From Candidatus Peribacteria bacterium (GTDB lineage Bacteria; Patescibacteriota; Gracilibacteria; Peribacterales; Peribacteraceae), in the NCBI GenBank assembly GCA_023038255.1, contig CP082927.1, positions 944,146 through 1,008,145 on the forward strand: a DNA stretch of 64,000 nucleotides. Direction: 5' to 3'. A program made the position numbers and the translations under genes. Position 1 is the first letter of the stretch. Each line of letters opens with the position of its first letter. Under the pieces are notes generated by a model. The model did no database searches. It was not told the DNA's origin and saw nothing but the letters and a program-made list of their open reading frames with translations. Shown one piece after another: positions 49,582 through 57,145 of this stretch.

Positions 49582-49632
49582 AGTATACCTACTGGCGGAA
49601 CTTTGTCTATCACTCTCGCTTGACGAGTGATA
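49582..49632 (-). promoter_or_regulatory. Promoter with overlapping inverted repeat (possible operator)
   Basis: Minus strand: -35 TAGACA (49604-49609), 16-base spacer, -10 TATACT (49582-49587). TATCACTC (49608-49615) and GAGTGATA (49625-49632) form an 8+8 inverted repeat touching the -35 box. It could also be the stem that ends the pyrK transcript, though no T-run follows. Confidence 0.55.
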
Positions 49633-49706
49633 ACGATGGACCAAGCAGGATTTCCTATCCTCGCGCATTTTCAAAAAGCATTCAAGAAAATGGTCTTCTT
49701 TCTTTG

Positions 49707-50573
49707 TTACTTCGCACCAAATTCATGCTTCTTTCCCAGGTCATCACGGTGGTATGTCCCAAATTCATTGAGCTTCAGAAGAACATCATTCTTCACAACC
49801 GGCCCCTCCGTACACATACGGATGCCCAGAGGATCAATCACGCAGTTTCCGCATAGTCCGAATCCGCACTTCATGTAGCGTTCCATAGAAAGCTGAGCCG
49901 GAACATTGTGTGCGGCAGCAATCTCGGAAATGCGCTTGAGCATCATCTCCGGTCCGCACCCAAAAATCTGATCAATAGGATCACATTCCCCCTTCTTCAG
50001 CTTCTTTCCCTTTTCGGGTACCGGACAGCTCGCGAGCAGTTTTTCCAGTACCTCGGTATTGAACCCCTTGTATCCGACGGAACCATCGTTGGTCGCAATG
50101 TGCAGGGAAACGTGTGGCAGTTTTTCAAACTCTTCCAGGTACAGAAGATGCTCTTTGCCGCGCGCACCAACAATCACTTCCAGGGTACAGCCGTGACCAA
50201 CTGTACTGGCTGCAATGAAGTACATGGGAGCCGCACCATAACCTCCTGCAACGAGCACAATGTGCTGGCCGGGTTTCCACTCGTAGGACGTTCCAAACGG
50301 GCCGCGGAGCCCCACCAAATCCCCTACCTGACACTTTGCCAGCTCTTCCGACATGTCACCGACTGCGAAGAAGGTAATCTTTGTTTCCGCGCCATCGTCA
50401 TACGCAACGCTCATCGGATTTTCATCCACTCCGGGAAGCCACACCATCACGAACTGTCCCGGTTTTGCACCGAGCGATCCATCGAACGTATAGGTCCGCA
50501 CCATCTCCGTTTCCTGCTTGATGTGTTTGATGCGATACGTGCGCGGGAGCTGTGATTGAAGCTGGATAGCCAT
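49707..50573 (-). CDS. pyrK: Dihydroorotate dehydrogenase electron-transfer subunit
   Basis: A 288-residue ferredoxin-reductase-like protein. FAD domain (1-100), NAD domain with VLVAGGYGAAPMYFIA, and the 2Fe-2S cysteines of YMKCGFGLCGNCVID followed by a Cys at MCTEG. It passes electrons from dihydroorotate oxidation in PyrD to NAD+. The start at 50573 was chosen over a frame extension. It starts five bases from the pyrD stop, so the two are one operon, in the order pyrD-pyrK. The insertion EKGKKLKKGECDP in the NAD domain is unusual. Confidence 0.93.
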   Translation of the reverse strand: MAIQLQSQLPRTYRIKHIKQETEMVRTYTFDGSLGAKPGQFVMVWLPGVDENPMSVAYDDGAETKITFFAVGDMSEELAKCQVGDLVGLRGPFGTSYEWKPGQHIVLVAGGYGAAPMYFIAASTVGHGCTLEVIVGARGKEHLLYLEEFEKLPHVSLHIATNDGSVGYKGFNTEVLEKLLASCPVPEKGKKLKKGECDPIDQIFGCGPEMMLKRISEIAAAHNVPAQLSMERYMKCGFGLCGNCVIDPLGIRMCTEGPVVKNDVLLKLNEFGTYHRDDLGKKHEFGAK

Positions 50574-50577
50574 GAGA

Positions 50578-51519
50578 TTACGGACGGGAAGTAAGTTGCT
50601 TGTGCATGCCACCAATCATATCGCTCACCTCCCACACTCCTTCGTTCGTGCACCAGAGCTGCATTTCGTCACAGATTTTCTGGAAGACATCGATTCCGCG
50701 TGCGGAGAGTGCGGTGCCAACGCCAATAAGCGAGGCGCCCGCCAGCATCAGTTCAAGAGCATCTTCGCCTGTGTATACGCCTCCCGTTCCGATGATCGGC
50801 AACTTTCCTTCCGTTGCAGCGTAGACATCAGCGGTGCAGCGAACAGCGATGGGCTTGATGGCACGACCCGACATTCCACCGGTCTTGTTTGCCAGGATCG
50901 GCATGCGGCTGCGGAGGTCGATCGCCATGCCCGGACCGACGGTGTTGATAAGCGTAAATCCGTCAGCACCGGCTTCGGCACAGGCACGCGCAATAGCTCC
51001 GATGTTTTCGACGTTTGGGGACAGCTTGATGAAGACCGGCGTTTTTCCGGATACTTTCTTCACCGCCTTTGTCACACTCGAGGCATCCGCCGCACTACAT
51101 GCAAACGGGCGGCCGAATTCGTCTTCAATGTTCGGGCAGCTGATGTTCACTTCCAGGAAATCCACCCCGAGCGGCAGAATTGCCTCCGCAGTCAGTGCAT
51201 AGTTTTCGATCGATTCCGCAATGATGTTGCCGATAAGCGGCACAGGCTTGTCTTTGTTATATGCACCAATCTCCTCTCTCGCCTTTTCGGGTCCGGCATC
51301 CGGCACACCAACTGCATTGAGCGTCCAGTAATCCGTCGAGATGATGGTCGGGTTTCTGTGACCTTTGTGTTCGTGGAGCCACAGAGATTTTGTGGTGATG
51401 CCTCCTGCTCCGTTCTCTGCGCAATACTTCCAGCTCGAGGACGTAATTCCCATAATCCCGGACGCGAGAACAGTCGGGTTTGAGAAGTCGACACCGAGGA
51501 TGGTTTGGGAGAGGTTCAT
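50578..51519 (-). CDS. pyrD: Dihydroorotate dehydrogenase, class 1B catalytic subunit
   Basis: A 313-residue FMN-binding TIM barrel. It oxidises dihydroorotate to orotate, the fourth step of UMP synthesis. Key features: start NLSQTILGVDFSNPTVLASG, NISCPN, the Lys/Asn strand VFIKLSPN and GMSGRAIKPIAVR, and IIGTGGVYTGEDALELMLAGA for FMN phosphate. The partner PyrK makes it class 1B. The start is the ATG at 51517-51519 with leader CCGGTATAGTTTTTCC. Other de novo pyrimidine genes except pyrG are not in view. Confidence 0.95.
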   Translation of the reverse strand: MNLSQTILGVDFSNPTVLASGIMGITSSSWKYCAENGAGGITTKSLWLHEHKGHRNPTIISTDYWTLNAVGVPDAGPEKAREEIGAYNKDKPVPLIGNIIAESIENYALTAEAILPLGVDFLEVNISCPNIEDEFGRPFACSAADASSVTKAVKKVSGKTPVFIKLSPNVENIGAIARACAEAGADGFTLINTVGPGMAIDLRSRMPILANKTGGMSGRAIKPIAVRCTADVYAATEGKLPIIGTGGVYTGEDALELMLAGASLIGVGTALSARGIDVFQKICDEMQLWCTNEGVWEVSDMIGGMHKQLTSRP

Positions 51520-51560
51520 TGGAAAAACTATACCGGATACAGGGAAGAAGAGGCCAGATA

Positions 51561-51598
51561 TAAAAATGGATCGGATACACACAGCGTGTATCCGATCC
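51561..51598 (-). terminator. Strong intrinsic terminator upstream of pyrD
   Basis: GGATCGGATACAC (51568-51580) pairs perfectly with GTGTATCCGATCC (51586-51598), five-base loop. On the minus strand ATTTTTATAT follows. It ends whatever is transcribed from 51600-51840, or pyrG readthrough, before pyrD. Confidence 0.85.
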
Positions 51599-51599
51599 G

Positions 51600-51840
51600 A
51601 AGACGAAGGCCGATAAGCGTGAGACTCTCCTTCACTCAGTCAGGTGCCCGGATGGGTGGTACAGACCACCTTTTCCTGGAAAACCTGTCTCCCCGATTCC
51701 CAATAGAGATGGAACGGGGGTAGAGCGGAGGAGGCTCGATGAGTTTTGCAACCAGATTGGACCTTATGATCCAACAGAAAATGCAAACCATCTGCATCGG
51801 GACCTCCTTTCTACCTGCCTCAGCAGGGTTGGCGATATAC
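51600..51840 (-). ncRNA. Candidate structured RNA between pyrG and pyrD
   Basis: No convincing long gene fills this space. The region folds on paper. Outer arms 51716-51741 and 51795-51819 pair in blocks (GGTAGA/TCTACC, GGAGG/CCTCC, CGATG/CATCG), then GTTTGCA/TGCAAAAC, then an apical TTGGA/TCCAA stem. Two more stems are CCCCG-TTCC / GGAA-CGGGG (51691-51719) and GGTGGT-ACAG-ACCACC (51655-51670). On the minus strand a weak promoter (TTGACT at 51862-51867, TAGTAT at 51837-51842, 19-base spacer) precedes it and the strong terminator at 51561-51598 ends it. The strand is not certain, as inverted repeats fold in both senses. It matches no RNA family that I know. Confidence 0.45.
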
Positions 51841-51891
51841 TACGAGCAACTAAAAGAGAGTCAATGGCAAATTCACATTCTCATCTAAGCA
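51739..51891 (+). CDS. Doubtful 50-residue protein
   Basis: Frame starting MSFATRLDLMIQQKMQ, with a short hydrophobic part (TICIGTSFLPASAGLAIYYY). GGAGGAGG lies four bases before the ATG, which looks like a Shine-Dalgarno but is also one arm of the RNA stem described at 51600. A similar SD-led 53-residue frame runs opposite. It is included only because of the SD. Confidence 0.25.
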
Positions 51892-51894
51892 CGC

Positions 51895-53547
51895 TTATTT
51901 TGCCACCACCGCATGCATAAACCCTGCAAACAACGGATGCGGCCTGTGCGGGCGGCTCTTGAATTCCGGGTGGAACTGGCTTCCCATCATGAACGGATGA
52001 TTCTTGATTTCGACAATTTCCATCAGCCCCGTATCGGGGTTGCTTCCGGAGAAAATCAGACCGTTCTTTTCCAGGTCTTTGTGGAATGACTGATTGAATT
52101 CGTAGCGGTGTCTGTGGCGCTCGGAGATCATGTCTGCACCATAGAGCGCATGCGCCTTTGTGCCCGGTACCAGCTTGCAATCATATGCACCAAGTCTGAG
52201 TGTGCCCCCCTTCTCCTTTCCTTTGTGCTGACCCGGCAGGAAGTGCACCACGTACTTGTCCGGCGTGAGCGTGTCTTCTTCATCAAATTCTTCACTGGTC
52301 AGTGTCTTGTCTCCCAGCACATCACGCGCAAATTCAATCGCGAGAATCTGGGATCCCAAGCAGAGTCCCAGATACGGCACTTTTTCGGTACGCGCATATT
52401 TTGCCGCTTTGATCTTTCCCTCGATGCCGCGCTTTCCAAACCCTCCCGGCACCACAATTCCATCTGCGGATTTGAGCAGATTCCACGTCTCTTCATCCTC
52501 CTTTTCCAGCTTCTCACTGTCCACCCACAGCAGTTCGACTTTCGCACCATCAAACACGGCAGCAGCCTTGATGGATTCGATCACGCTCAAATATGCATCT
52601 TCGAGGTTTGTATACTTTCCGACCAGCGCGATCTTCACATCTTTCGTTACTTGTTCATGGCGCTTCTTTCCCTCTTCCCATTCAGTCATATCCGGATGCA
52701 GTTCGCCAAGATCCAGCTTTTTGCCGATGATCTGCGCAATATTGTAATTGTTTAATCCCAATGGGACATCGTAAATGGAGTGCAACGTGGGAGCGGGAAT
52801 CACTGCAGCACGATCCACACCACAGAAGGTACTGATTTTATCCAGAAGATCATCTGCAATCTTGTAGTCCGCTCTCGCAAGGATCATATCCGGCTGCAGG
52901 CCGATGCGACGGAGTTCGCGGACAGAGAGCTGCGTCGGCTTGGTCTTCAGTTCTTTGGATCCTTTGAGGTACGGCAGCAGTGTGAGATGCACATGGAAGA
53001 GTCTCTGTGGACCCAAATCATTGCGAAGCTGGCGGATGGCTTCCAGGAACGGCTCTCCTTCAATGTCTCCCACGGTTCCGCCAATCTCCACCATCATCAC
53101 ATCGGCATTCGTTTTGCTGGCTGCGTTCGTAATCACTCCTTTGATAGCATCGGTAATATGCGGTACCACCTGAATGGTTCCCCCGAGGAAATCCCCTTTG
53201 CGTTCGCGCGCGAGGACATCGGTGTAGATCTTTCCGGTTGTGACCGTGCTGAGCTTGCTCATCGGTTCATCAATAAAACGCTCGTAGTGGCCAAGGTCCA
53301 GGTCTGTCTCTGCTCCGTCGTCTGTCACAAATACTTCTCCATGCTGGAACGGACTCATGGTTCCCGGATCCACGTTCAGATAGGGATCGAGTTTCTGCAC
53401 AAAGATTTTCAATCCGCACGTTTTCAAAATGGCTCCGATGGATGCGGCGGCGATGCCTTTTCCAAGTGAGCTGCAGACTCCTCCGGTGACGATAATAAAG
53501 CGTGTATGTGTGCTCGTTTCCGGCGATTCTTTCTTAGGTGGAATCAT
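51895..53547 (-). CDS. pyrG: CTP synthase
   Basis: A 550-residue enzyme that makes CTP from UTP, ATP and glutamine. The synthetase half (1-270) has GGVCSSLGKGIAAASIGAIL and the Mg/ATP residues of LDPYLNVDPGTMSPFQHGEV. The amidotransferase half has the nucleophile Cys in YLGLCLGSQ and the His-Glu pair in GSQFHPEF. The start at 53547 (MIPPKKESPETS) gives a short N-terminal extra of about 14 residues; the upstream frame is Arg-rich and unlikely. It is separated from pyrD by the structured region. Confidence 0.96.
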   Translation of the reverse strand: MIPPKKESPETSTHTRFIIVTGGVCSSLGKGIAAASIGAILKTCGLKIFVQKLDPYLNVDPGTMSPFQHGEVFVTDDGAETDLDLGHYERFIDEPMSKLSTVTTGKIYTDVLARERKGDFLGGTIQVVPHITDAIKGVITNAASKTNADVMMVEIGGTVGDIEGEPFLEAIRQLRNDLGPQRLFHVHLTLLPYLKGSKELKTKPTQLSVRELRRIGLQPDMILARADYKIADDLLDKISTFCGVDRAAVIPAPTLHSIYDVPLGLNNYNIAQIIGKKLDLGELHPDMTEWEEGKKRHEQVTKDVKIALVGKYTNLEDAYLSVIESIKAAAVFDGAKVELLWVDSEKLEKEDEETWNLLKSADGIVVPGGFGKRGIEGKIKAAKYARTEKVPYLGLCLGSQILAIEFARDVLGDKTLTSEEFDEEDTLTPDKYVVHFLPGQHKGKEKGGTLRLGAYDCKLVPGTKAHALYGADMISERHRHRYEFNQSFHKDLEKNGLIFSGSNPDTGLMEIVEIKNHPFMMGSQFHPEFKSRPHRPHPLFAGFMHAVVAK

Positions 53548-53627
53548 AGGAGAAACTGGGCGGATTACGGGGAGAAGCCCGCGACGTATTCTACGGAACG
53601 CGGTCAAAGAAGCAAGAAAAGAAAGCC

Positions 53628-55901
53628 TCAGAGGCCCAATCTCTGGATAACAGGTTTCAAATAAGGCGGAACCTGCAAACCTGTATAGTCTGCATCACGG
53701 AGGGTGCGGCTCATTGCCTTCCTCACAATTTCATCCGGAACACCGCATTTTGACCAGAAGGCTGCCGGATCATCCATAAACGGCCGGATAACCTTTTCAT
53801 ATGTCTGAAGGTAGGACTGCTCAAGAACAGTCATATTCGCCACGTACGGCGAGCGGGTCAGCTGCACGGGAATGCCTCCGGGAATATCTGTCGTTTCCGT
53901 GTACTGATGCTCTAATTGCATCACCGGTGACCACAAATGCGAACGGTCGGCCCCCAAACCGATTGGATCAATATACGACACAGGAGCCAACTGGCTTTTG
54001 GCAATTTTGGCATGCACGCGTTCAAGAGCACCCTCAAATTCTGATCCCTGCGCACCCGGGCCGATAATCGGAATGGCGCTGCAGCGGGACATCAGCCCCT
54101 GACGCGGACTAAATCCGTCTTCATCAAAGAATGTGCCTGCATCTAATTCATCTTCTGTGGTCTCCTGTCCGGCAATGTGATTCGCCACACCGATAGTCAC
54201 AATCCCCCTGTCCCTGGCAATGAGGTTTGCATAATGCATTGCTCCGTTTTTTGCAGCACCGGTAATAATGGCCGCATGAGGGAAATCCCTTTTGATTGCA
54301 TCAATAAACTGTGGATACTCCGCCAATTCCAGCAAACGATCAGCACCGGTCGCACTCGCACAATAGATGCAGAAACGCACATCAATATCCTGCATTTTTT
54401 CCAGAGAATGCACATCTACAAAGAAGTTCTTCCACATCTTTCTGATGATTTTCGGAGTGATCAGATACAAATTCAATCCCTTCTTTTCGAGCTCACGGTA
54501 ATGCTGCAAAAGAGAGTCGCTGACGTACATATCGGACTCATTCTGCGCAATGTTTGACGTCACAATCGAACGAACACCGCAATCCATCAGCTCCCGTATT
54601 TTTTCTGAAGATGGCGTCTGCTTGGCAAACAGAATGGCACGCTGGCGGGGGTCACTCATGTTTCTCATGTAATTACACAGATCCTGGTATTGCCCCGGCG
54701 TCGGTTGTACCCCCTCACGCAAATACCGTTTTGTTGAGGCCACCATCGCCTGATCCTGCTGGACGGCGTGCCGCTCCTGACGGATCTCATGAATACCGTT
54801 CGCCCCAAGCAGGAAACCTGCCAGGTCAGCTCTTTCCTCAAGTGTCGTAAGAATGTCACGAAAGCGCTGGGCATGGGAAGGATCGGACTGCAGATACTGA
54901 TCAATACTCAGCCCCTGATGTCTGACTTTATTGAAAGAATGACCCATGACACTGGCAGTGACTCCGTCTGCCTGAGGGGCAGGATATAGAGACAGTTTCA
55001 CGCCATATTTGGTTGCATCAATAGGCTGATCGGAACGATTTTTCACTTCCAGATGGCGCGGCTGATTGATACCCGTTGTCTTGCCGTTGTCCCAGACACG
55101 GGAAGAACCATGGAGCAGCAATGAGCTTCTATTCTTCGTGTGCAATTCTATCATCTGGTTTTCCAGCACACCCCGGTGCTCAAGAAGGGAACAGCGTGTC
55201 GATCCGATACCATAGGAATGTGGCGCAATGACGAGGTTTTCCTGAATACGCGGCTGAATCGAATCGATTGTCCCCCGCCCCGAACCCGCAAGGGCATCAA
55301 TCACATTGAATTCATTCATGAGATCGTAACGCAGAGGGTACCGCTCATGCGGATGCACCGGAAGCAGAACACCGCCATCACTCAGAACATGTGCGCCGTT
55401 GATCTCCAGAGATCCCAGTTCTTTGGCACGATGAATTTCTACAGCACTGAGTGCGTGACGATCCGGAGGGCGTATGAAAAGACGGCCACAGGCAATGCGC
55501 AAACGGCCTTTGTATCGTTCCAGAAGAGCCGGCAAAGGATTTTCCACGGCAAGGCCGTCTGCATTTTCCCAGGGATGAAAAGCGAACTTTGCCATCAGTG
55601 ATGCATCCCCGTTGTTGCCAATATGGAAGGTATCAGACTGAATGCTGTGCACATCAAACCCCAAACGCGCTTTCACGCTGCGACTCGTCCACTCGGCAGA
55701 CCGCCTGATCATATCGATGCTGGAATGCTCAATGGCAGTCTGAATTTCCCCGAGCTGTGATTGCTTGATAACAATAATACCGTTCGCAATAACTGCTCCG
55801 GAAGCAGAGTCGCTCTCTGCATGATCCAGATCGATTTCATCCACAACACCATCCTGGCTGACCAGCAGCTGATCGAACAGAGATGCAGAATCGTGCGTCA
55901 T
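53628..55901 (-). CDS. Large unknown protein with C-terminal LOG-like (phosphoribohydrolase-type) domain
   Basis: A 757-residue soluble protein. The N-terminal 480 residues are not recognised; they include SYGIGSTRCSLLEHRG and GRLFIRPPDRHALSAVEIHR. From about 520 the sequence looks like a Rossmann fold of the LOG family: FCIYCASATGADRLLELAEY, ITGAAKNGAMHYANLIARD, then RQGLMSRCSAIPIIGPGAQG and SEFEGAL. The last segment fits the LOG signature PGGxGTxxE with two conservative changes (PGAQGSEFE). LOG proteins release bases from nucleotide monophosphates. A role in nucleotide salvage fits its place among pyrG, guaB, ada and guaB1. The fusion to a long N-terminal region is unusual. Confidence 0.7.
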   Translation of the reverse strand: MTHDSASLFDQLLVSQDGVVDEIDLDHAESDSASGAVIANGIIVIKQSQLGEIQTAIEHSSIDMIRRSAEWTSRSVKARLGFDVHSIQSDTFHIGNNGDASLMAKFAFHPWENADGLAVENPLPALLERYKGRLRIACGRLFIRPPDRHALSAVEIHRAKELGSLEINGAHVLSDGGVLLPVHPHERYPLRYDLMNEFNVIDALAGSGRGTIDSIQPRIQENLVIAPHSYGIGSTRCSLLEHRGVLENQMIELHTKNRSSLLLHGSSRVWDNGKTTGINQPRHLEVKNRSDQPIDATKYGVKLSLYPAPQADGVTASVMGHSFNKVRHQGLSIDQYLQSDPSHAQRFRDILTTLEERADLAGFLLGANGIHEIRQERHAVQQDQAMVASTKRYLREGVQPTPGQYQDLCNYMRNMSDPRQRAILFAKQTPSSEKIRELMDCGVRSIVTSNIAQNESDMYVSDSLLQHYRELEKKGLNLYLITPKIIRKMWKNFFVDVHSLEKMQDIDVRFCIYCASATGADRLLELAEYPQFIDAIKRDFPHAAIITGAAKNGAMHYANLIARDRGIVTIGVANHIAGQETTEDELDAGTFFDEDGFSPRQGLMSRCSAIPIIGPGAQGSEFEGALERVHAKIAKSQLAPVSYIDPIGLGADRSHLWSPVMQLEHQYTETTDIPGGIPVQLTRSPYVANMTVLEQSYLQTYEKVIRPFMDDPAAFWSKCGVPDEIVRKAMSRTLRDADYTGLQVPPYLKPVIQRLGL

Positions 55902-55921
55902 AATACAAAAGTATTTATATA

Positions 55922-55950
55922 TTTATACTCACATTTATAAATAATGTAAA
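55922..55950 (-). promoter_or_regulatory. Promoter of the LOG-like gene
   Basis: Minus strand: TTTACA (55945-55950), 17-base spacer, TATAAA (55922-55927), in a very AT-rich gap after guaB. Confidence 0.5.
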
Positions 55951-55982
55951 TACTTTGAAAAAAGCCGTATTGAAGCCAAAAA

Positions 55983-57140
55983 TTAAGCTCTATACGCCCC
56001 TCCGAGATCCGTAATGGCACTGAGGCTGTGCGGATGACTCTCCTGCAAACTCGCCTGCGTGATACGCACGAACTTTGCCTTCCTGTGGAACTCCCCGATG
56101 TTCTTGCTGCCCAGGTAATAGAACGATGAGCGCAGTGCACCCGCTGCCTGATAGAGGAAATCATCGGCATCGCCTTTGAACGCAACCAGACCTTCCACAC
56201 CTTCTGCCACAAGCTTCTTGGCTTCCGTCTTCATATTCTGTCCGTAGCGTTCCGCACCACCCTTCTGCATGGCTCCAATAGAACCCATGCCGCGGTACTG
56301 CTTGTACCACACACCACCCTGCTTGATCTTCTGACCGGGCGACTGTTCGTAGCCCGCAAGCATGGAACCGAGCATGACCGCTGCAGCGCCTGTGGCGAGA
56401 GCCTTGGCCATGTCGCCCATCTGGCGGATACCGCCGTCTGCGACGAAGGTGACTTTGCTTCCTTTCACAGCGCGAGCCACTTCCATCAGAGCGGTAACCT
56501 GCGGGACGCCCATGCCGGTGACAACGCGGGTTGTGCAGATACTGCCGGGGCCAACGCCCACGCGGAGGATGTCAGCGCCTGCTTTCATCATTGCCTTGGC
56601 TCCGTCGTAGGTCGCAACGTTGCCCGCCATGACAACAACTTTATTCTTGTAGTTCTTCTTGATGAACGTGACACAGTCCATGATGTACTGACTGTGGCCA
56701 TGTCCGGAATCAACAACAATAACATCAACGCCTGCACCGACCAATGCCTTCACACGTTCTTCCATATCCGCACCCGCACCGATTGCCGCACCGACCAGAT
56801 AGCGACCCTGCTTGTCGACACTGGCGATCGTTTTGTCTTCAACCTTCGCCTTCTTCACTACCTCCACCATTTTCCGTTGTGCATCCACCTGAAGATTTCT
56901 GTGAATGATCCCAAGTCCCCCGCTCTGCGCCATGGCGATGGCCATATCCGTCTCGGTGACGGTATCCATCGGCGAAGAGATGATCGGCAGCTTGAGCGTA
57001 ATCGAAGAGTGCAGTTTGGTAGTGAGTTCTGCCTGCTCGCGGGGGAACGTCGTGTAGTTCGGAAGAAGCAGGAGATCATCAAACGTGAGTCCTTCCATGA
57101 CGATCTGTGAAGATGCGGAGGAGGATTTTTTGGCGGCCAT
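55983..57140 (-). CDS. guaB: IMP dehydrogenase lacking CBS domains
   Basis: A 385-residue TIM-barrel enzyme that oxidises IMP to XMP for guanine nucleotides. It has TFDDLLLLPNYTTFPREQ, the catalytic loop VGPGSICTTR (Cys nucleophile) and the flap GGVWYKQYRGMGS with RYGQ (Arg-Tyr) later. Usual GuaB is about 490 residues with two inserted CBS domains; here the barrel runs uninterrupted from VTETDMAIAMAQSGGLGIIH through KAKVEDKTIASVDK to the catalytic part, so the nucleotide-sensing module is missing. It is 5 bases downstream of the adenosine-deaminase-like gene, clearly one operon. Confidence 0.92.
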   Translation of the reverse strand: MAAKKSSSASSQIVMEGLTFDDLLLLPNYTTFPREQAELTTKLHSSITLKLPIISSPMDTVTETDMAIAMAQSGGLGIIHRNLQVDAQRKMVEVVKKAKVEDKTIASVDKQGRYLVGAAIGAGADMEERVKALVGAGVDVIVVDSGHGHSQYIMDCVTFIKKNYKNKVVVMAGNVATYDGAKAMMKAGADILRVGVGPGSICTTRVVTGMGVPQVTALMEVARAVKGSKVTFVADGGIRQMGDMAKALATGAAAVMLGSMLAGYEQSPGQKIKQGGVWYKQYRGMGSIGAMQKGGAERYGQNMKTEAKKLVAEGVEGLVAFKGDADDFLYQAAGALRSSFYYLGSKNIGEFHRKAKFVRITQASLQESHPHSLSAITDLGGAYRA

Positions 57141-57145
57141 AGGAT

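Noticed and set aside
51650-51672. T-box-like GGGTGGTAC
   Set aside because: The CGCG part and the specifier stem are missing; the match is too short.
51636-51797. Minus-strand 53-codon frame with AAGGAGG before the ATG
   Set aside because: The SD is one arm of the intergenic stem, and the protein is Arg/Pro-rich and unlike a folded protein.
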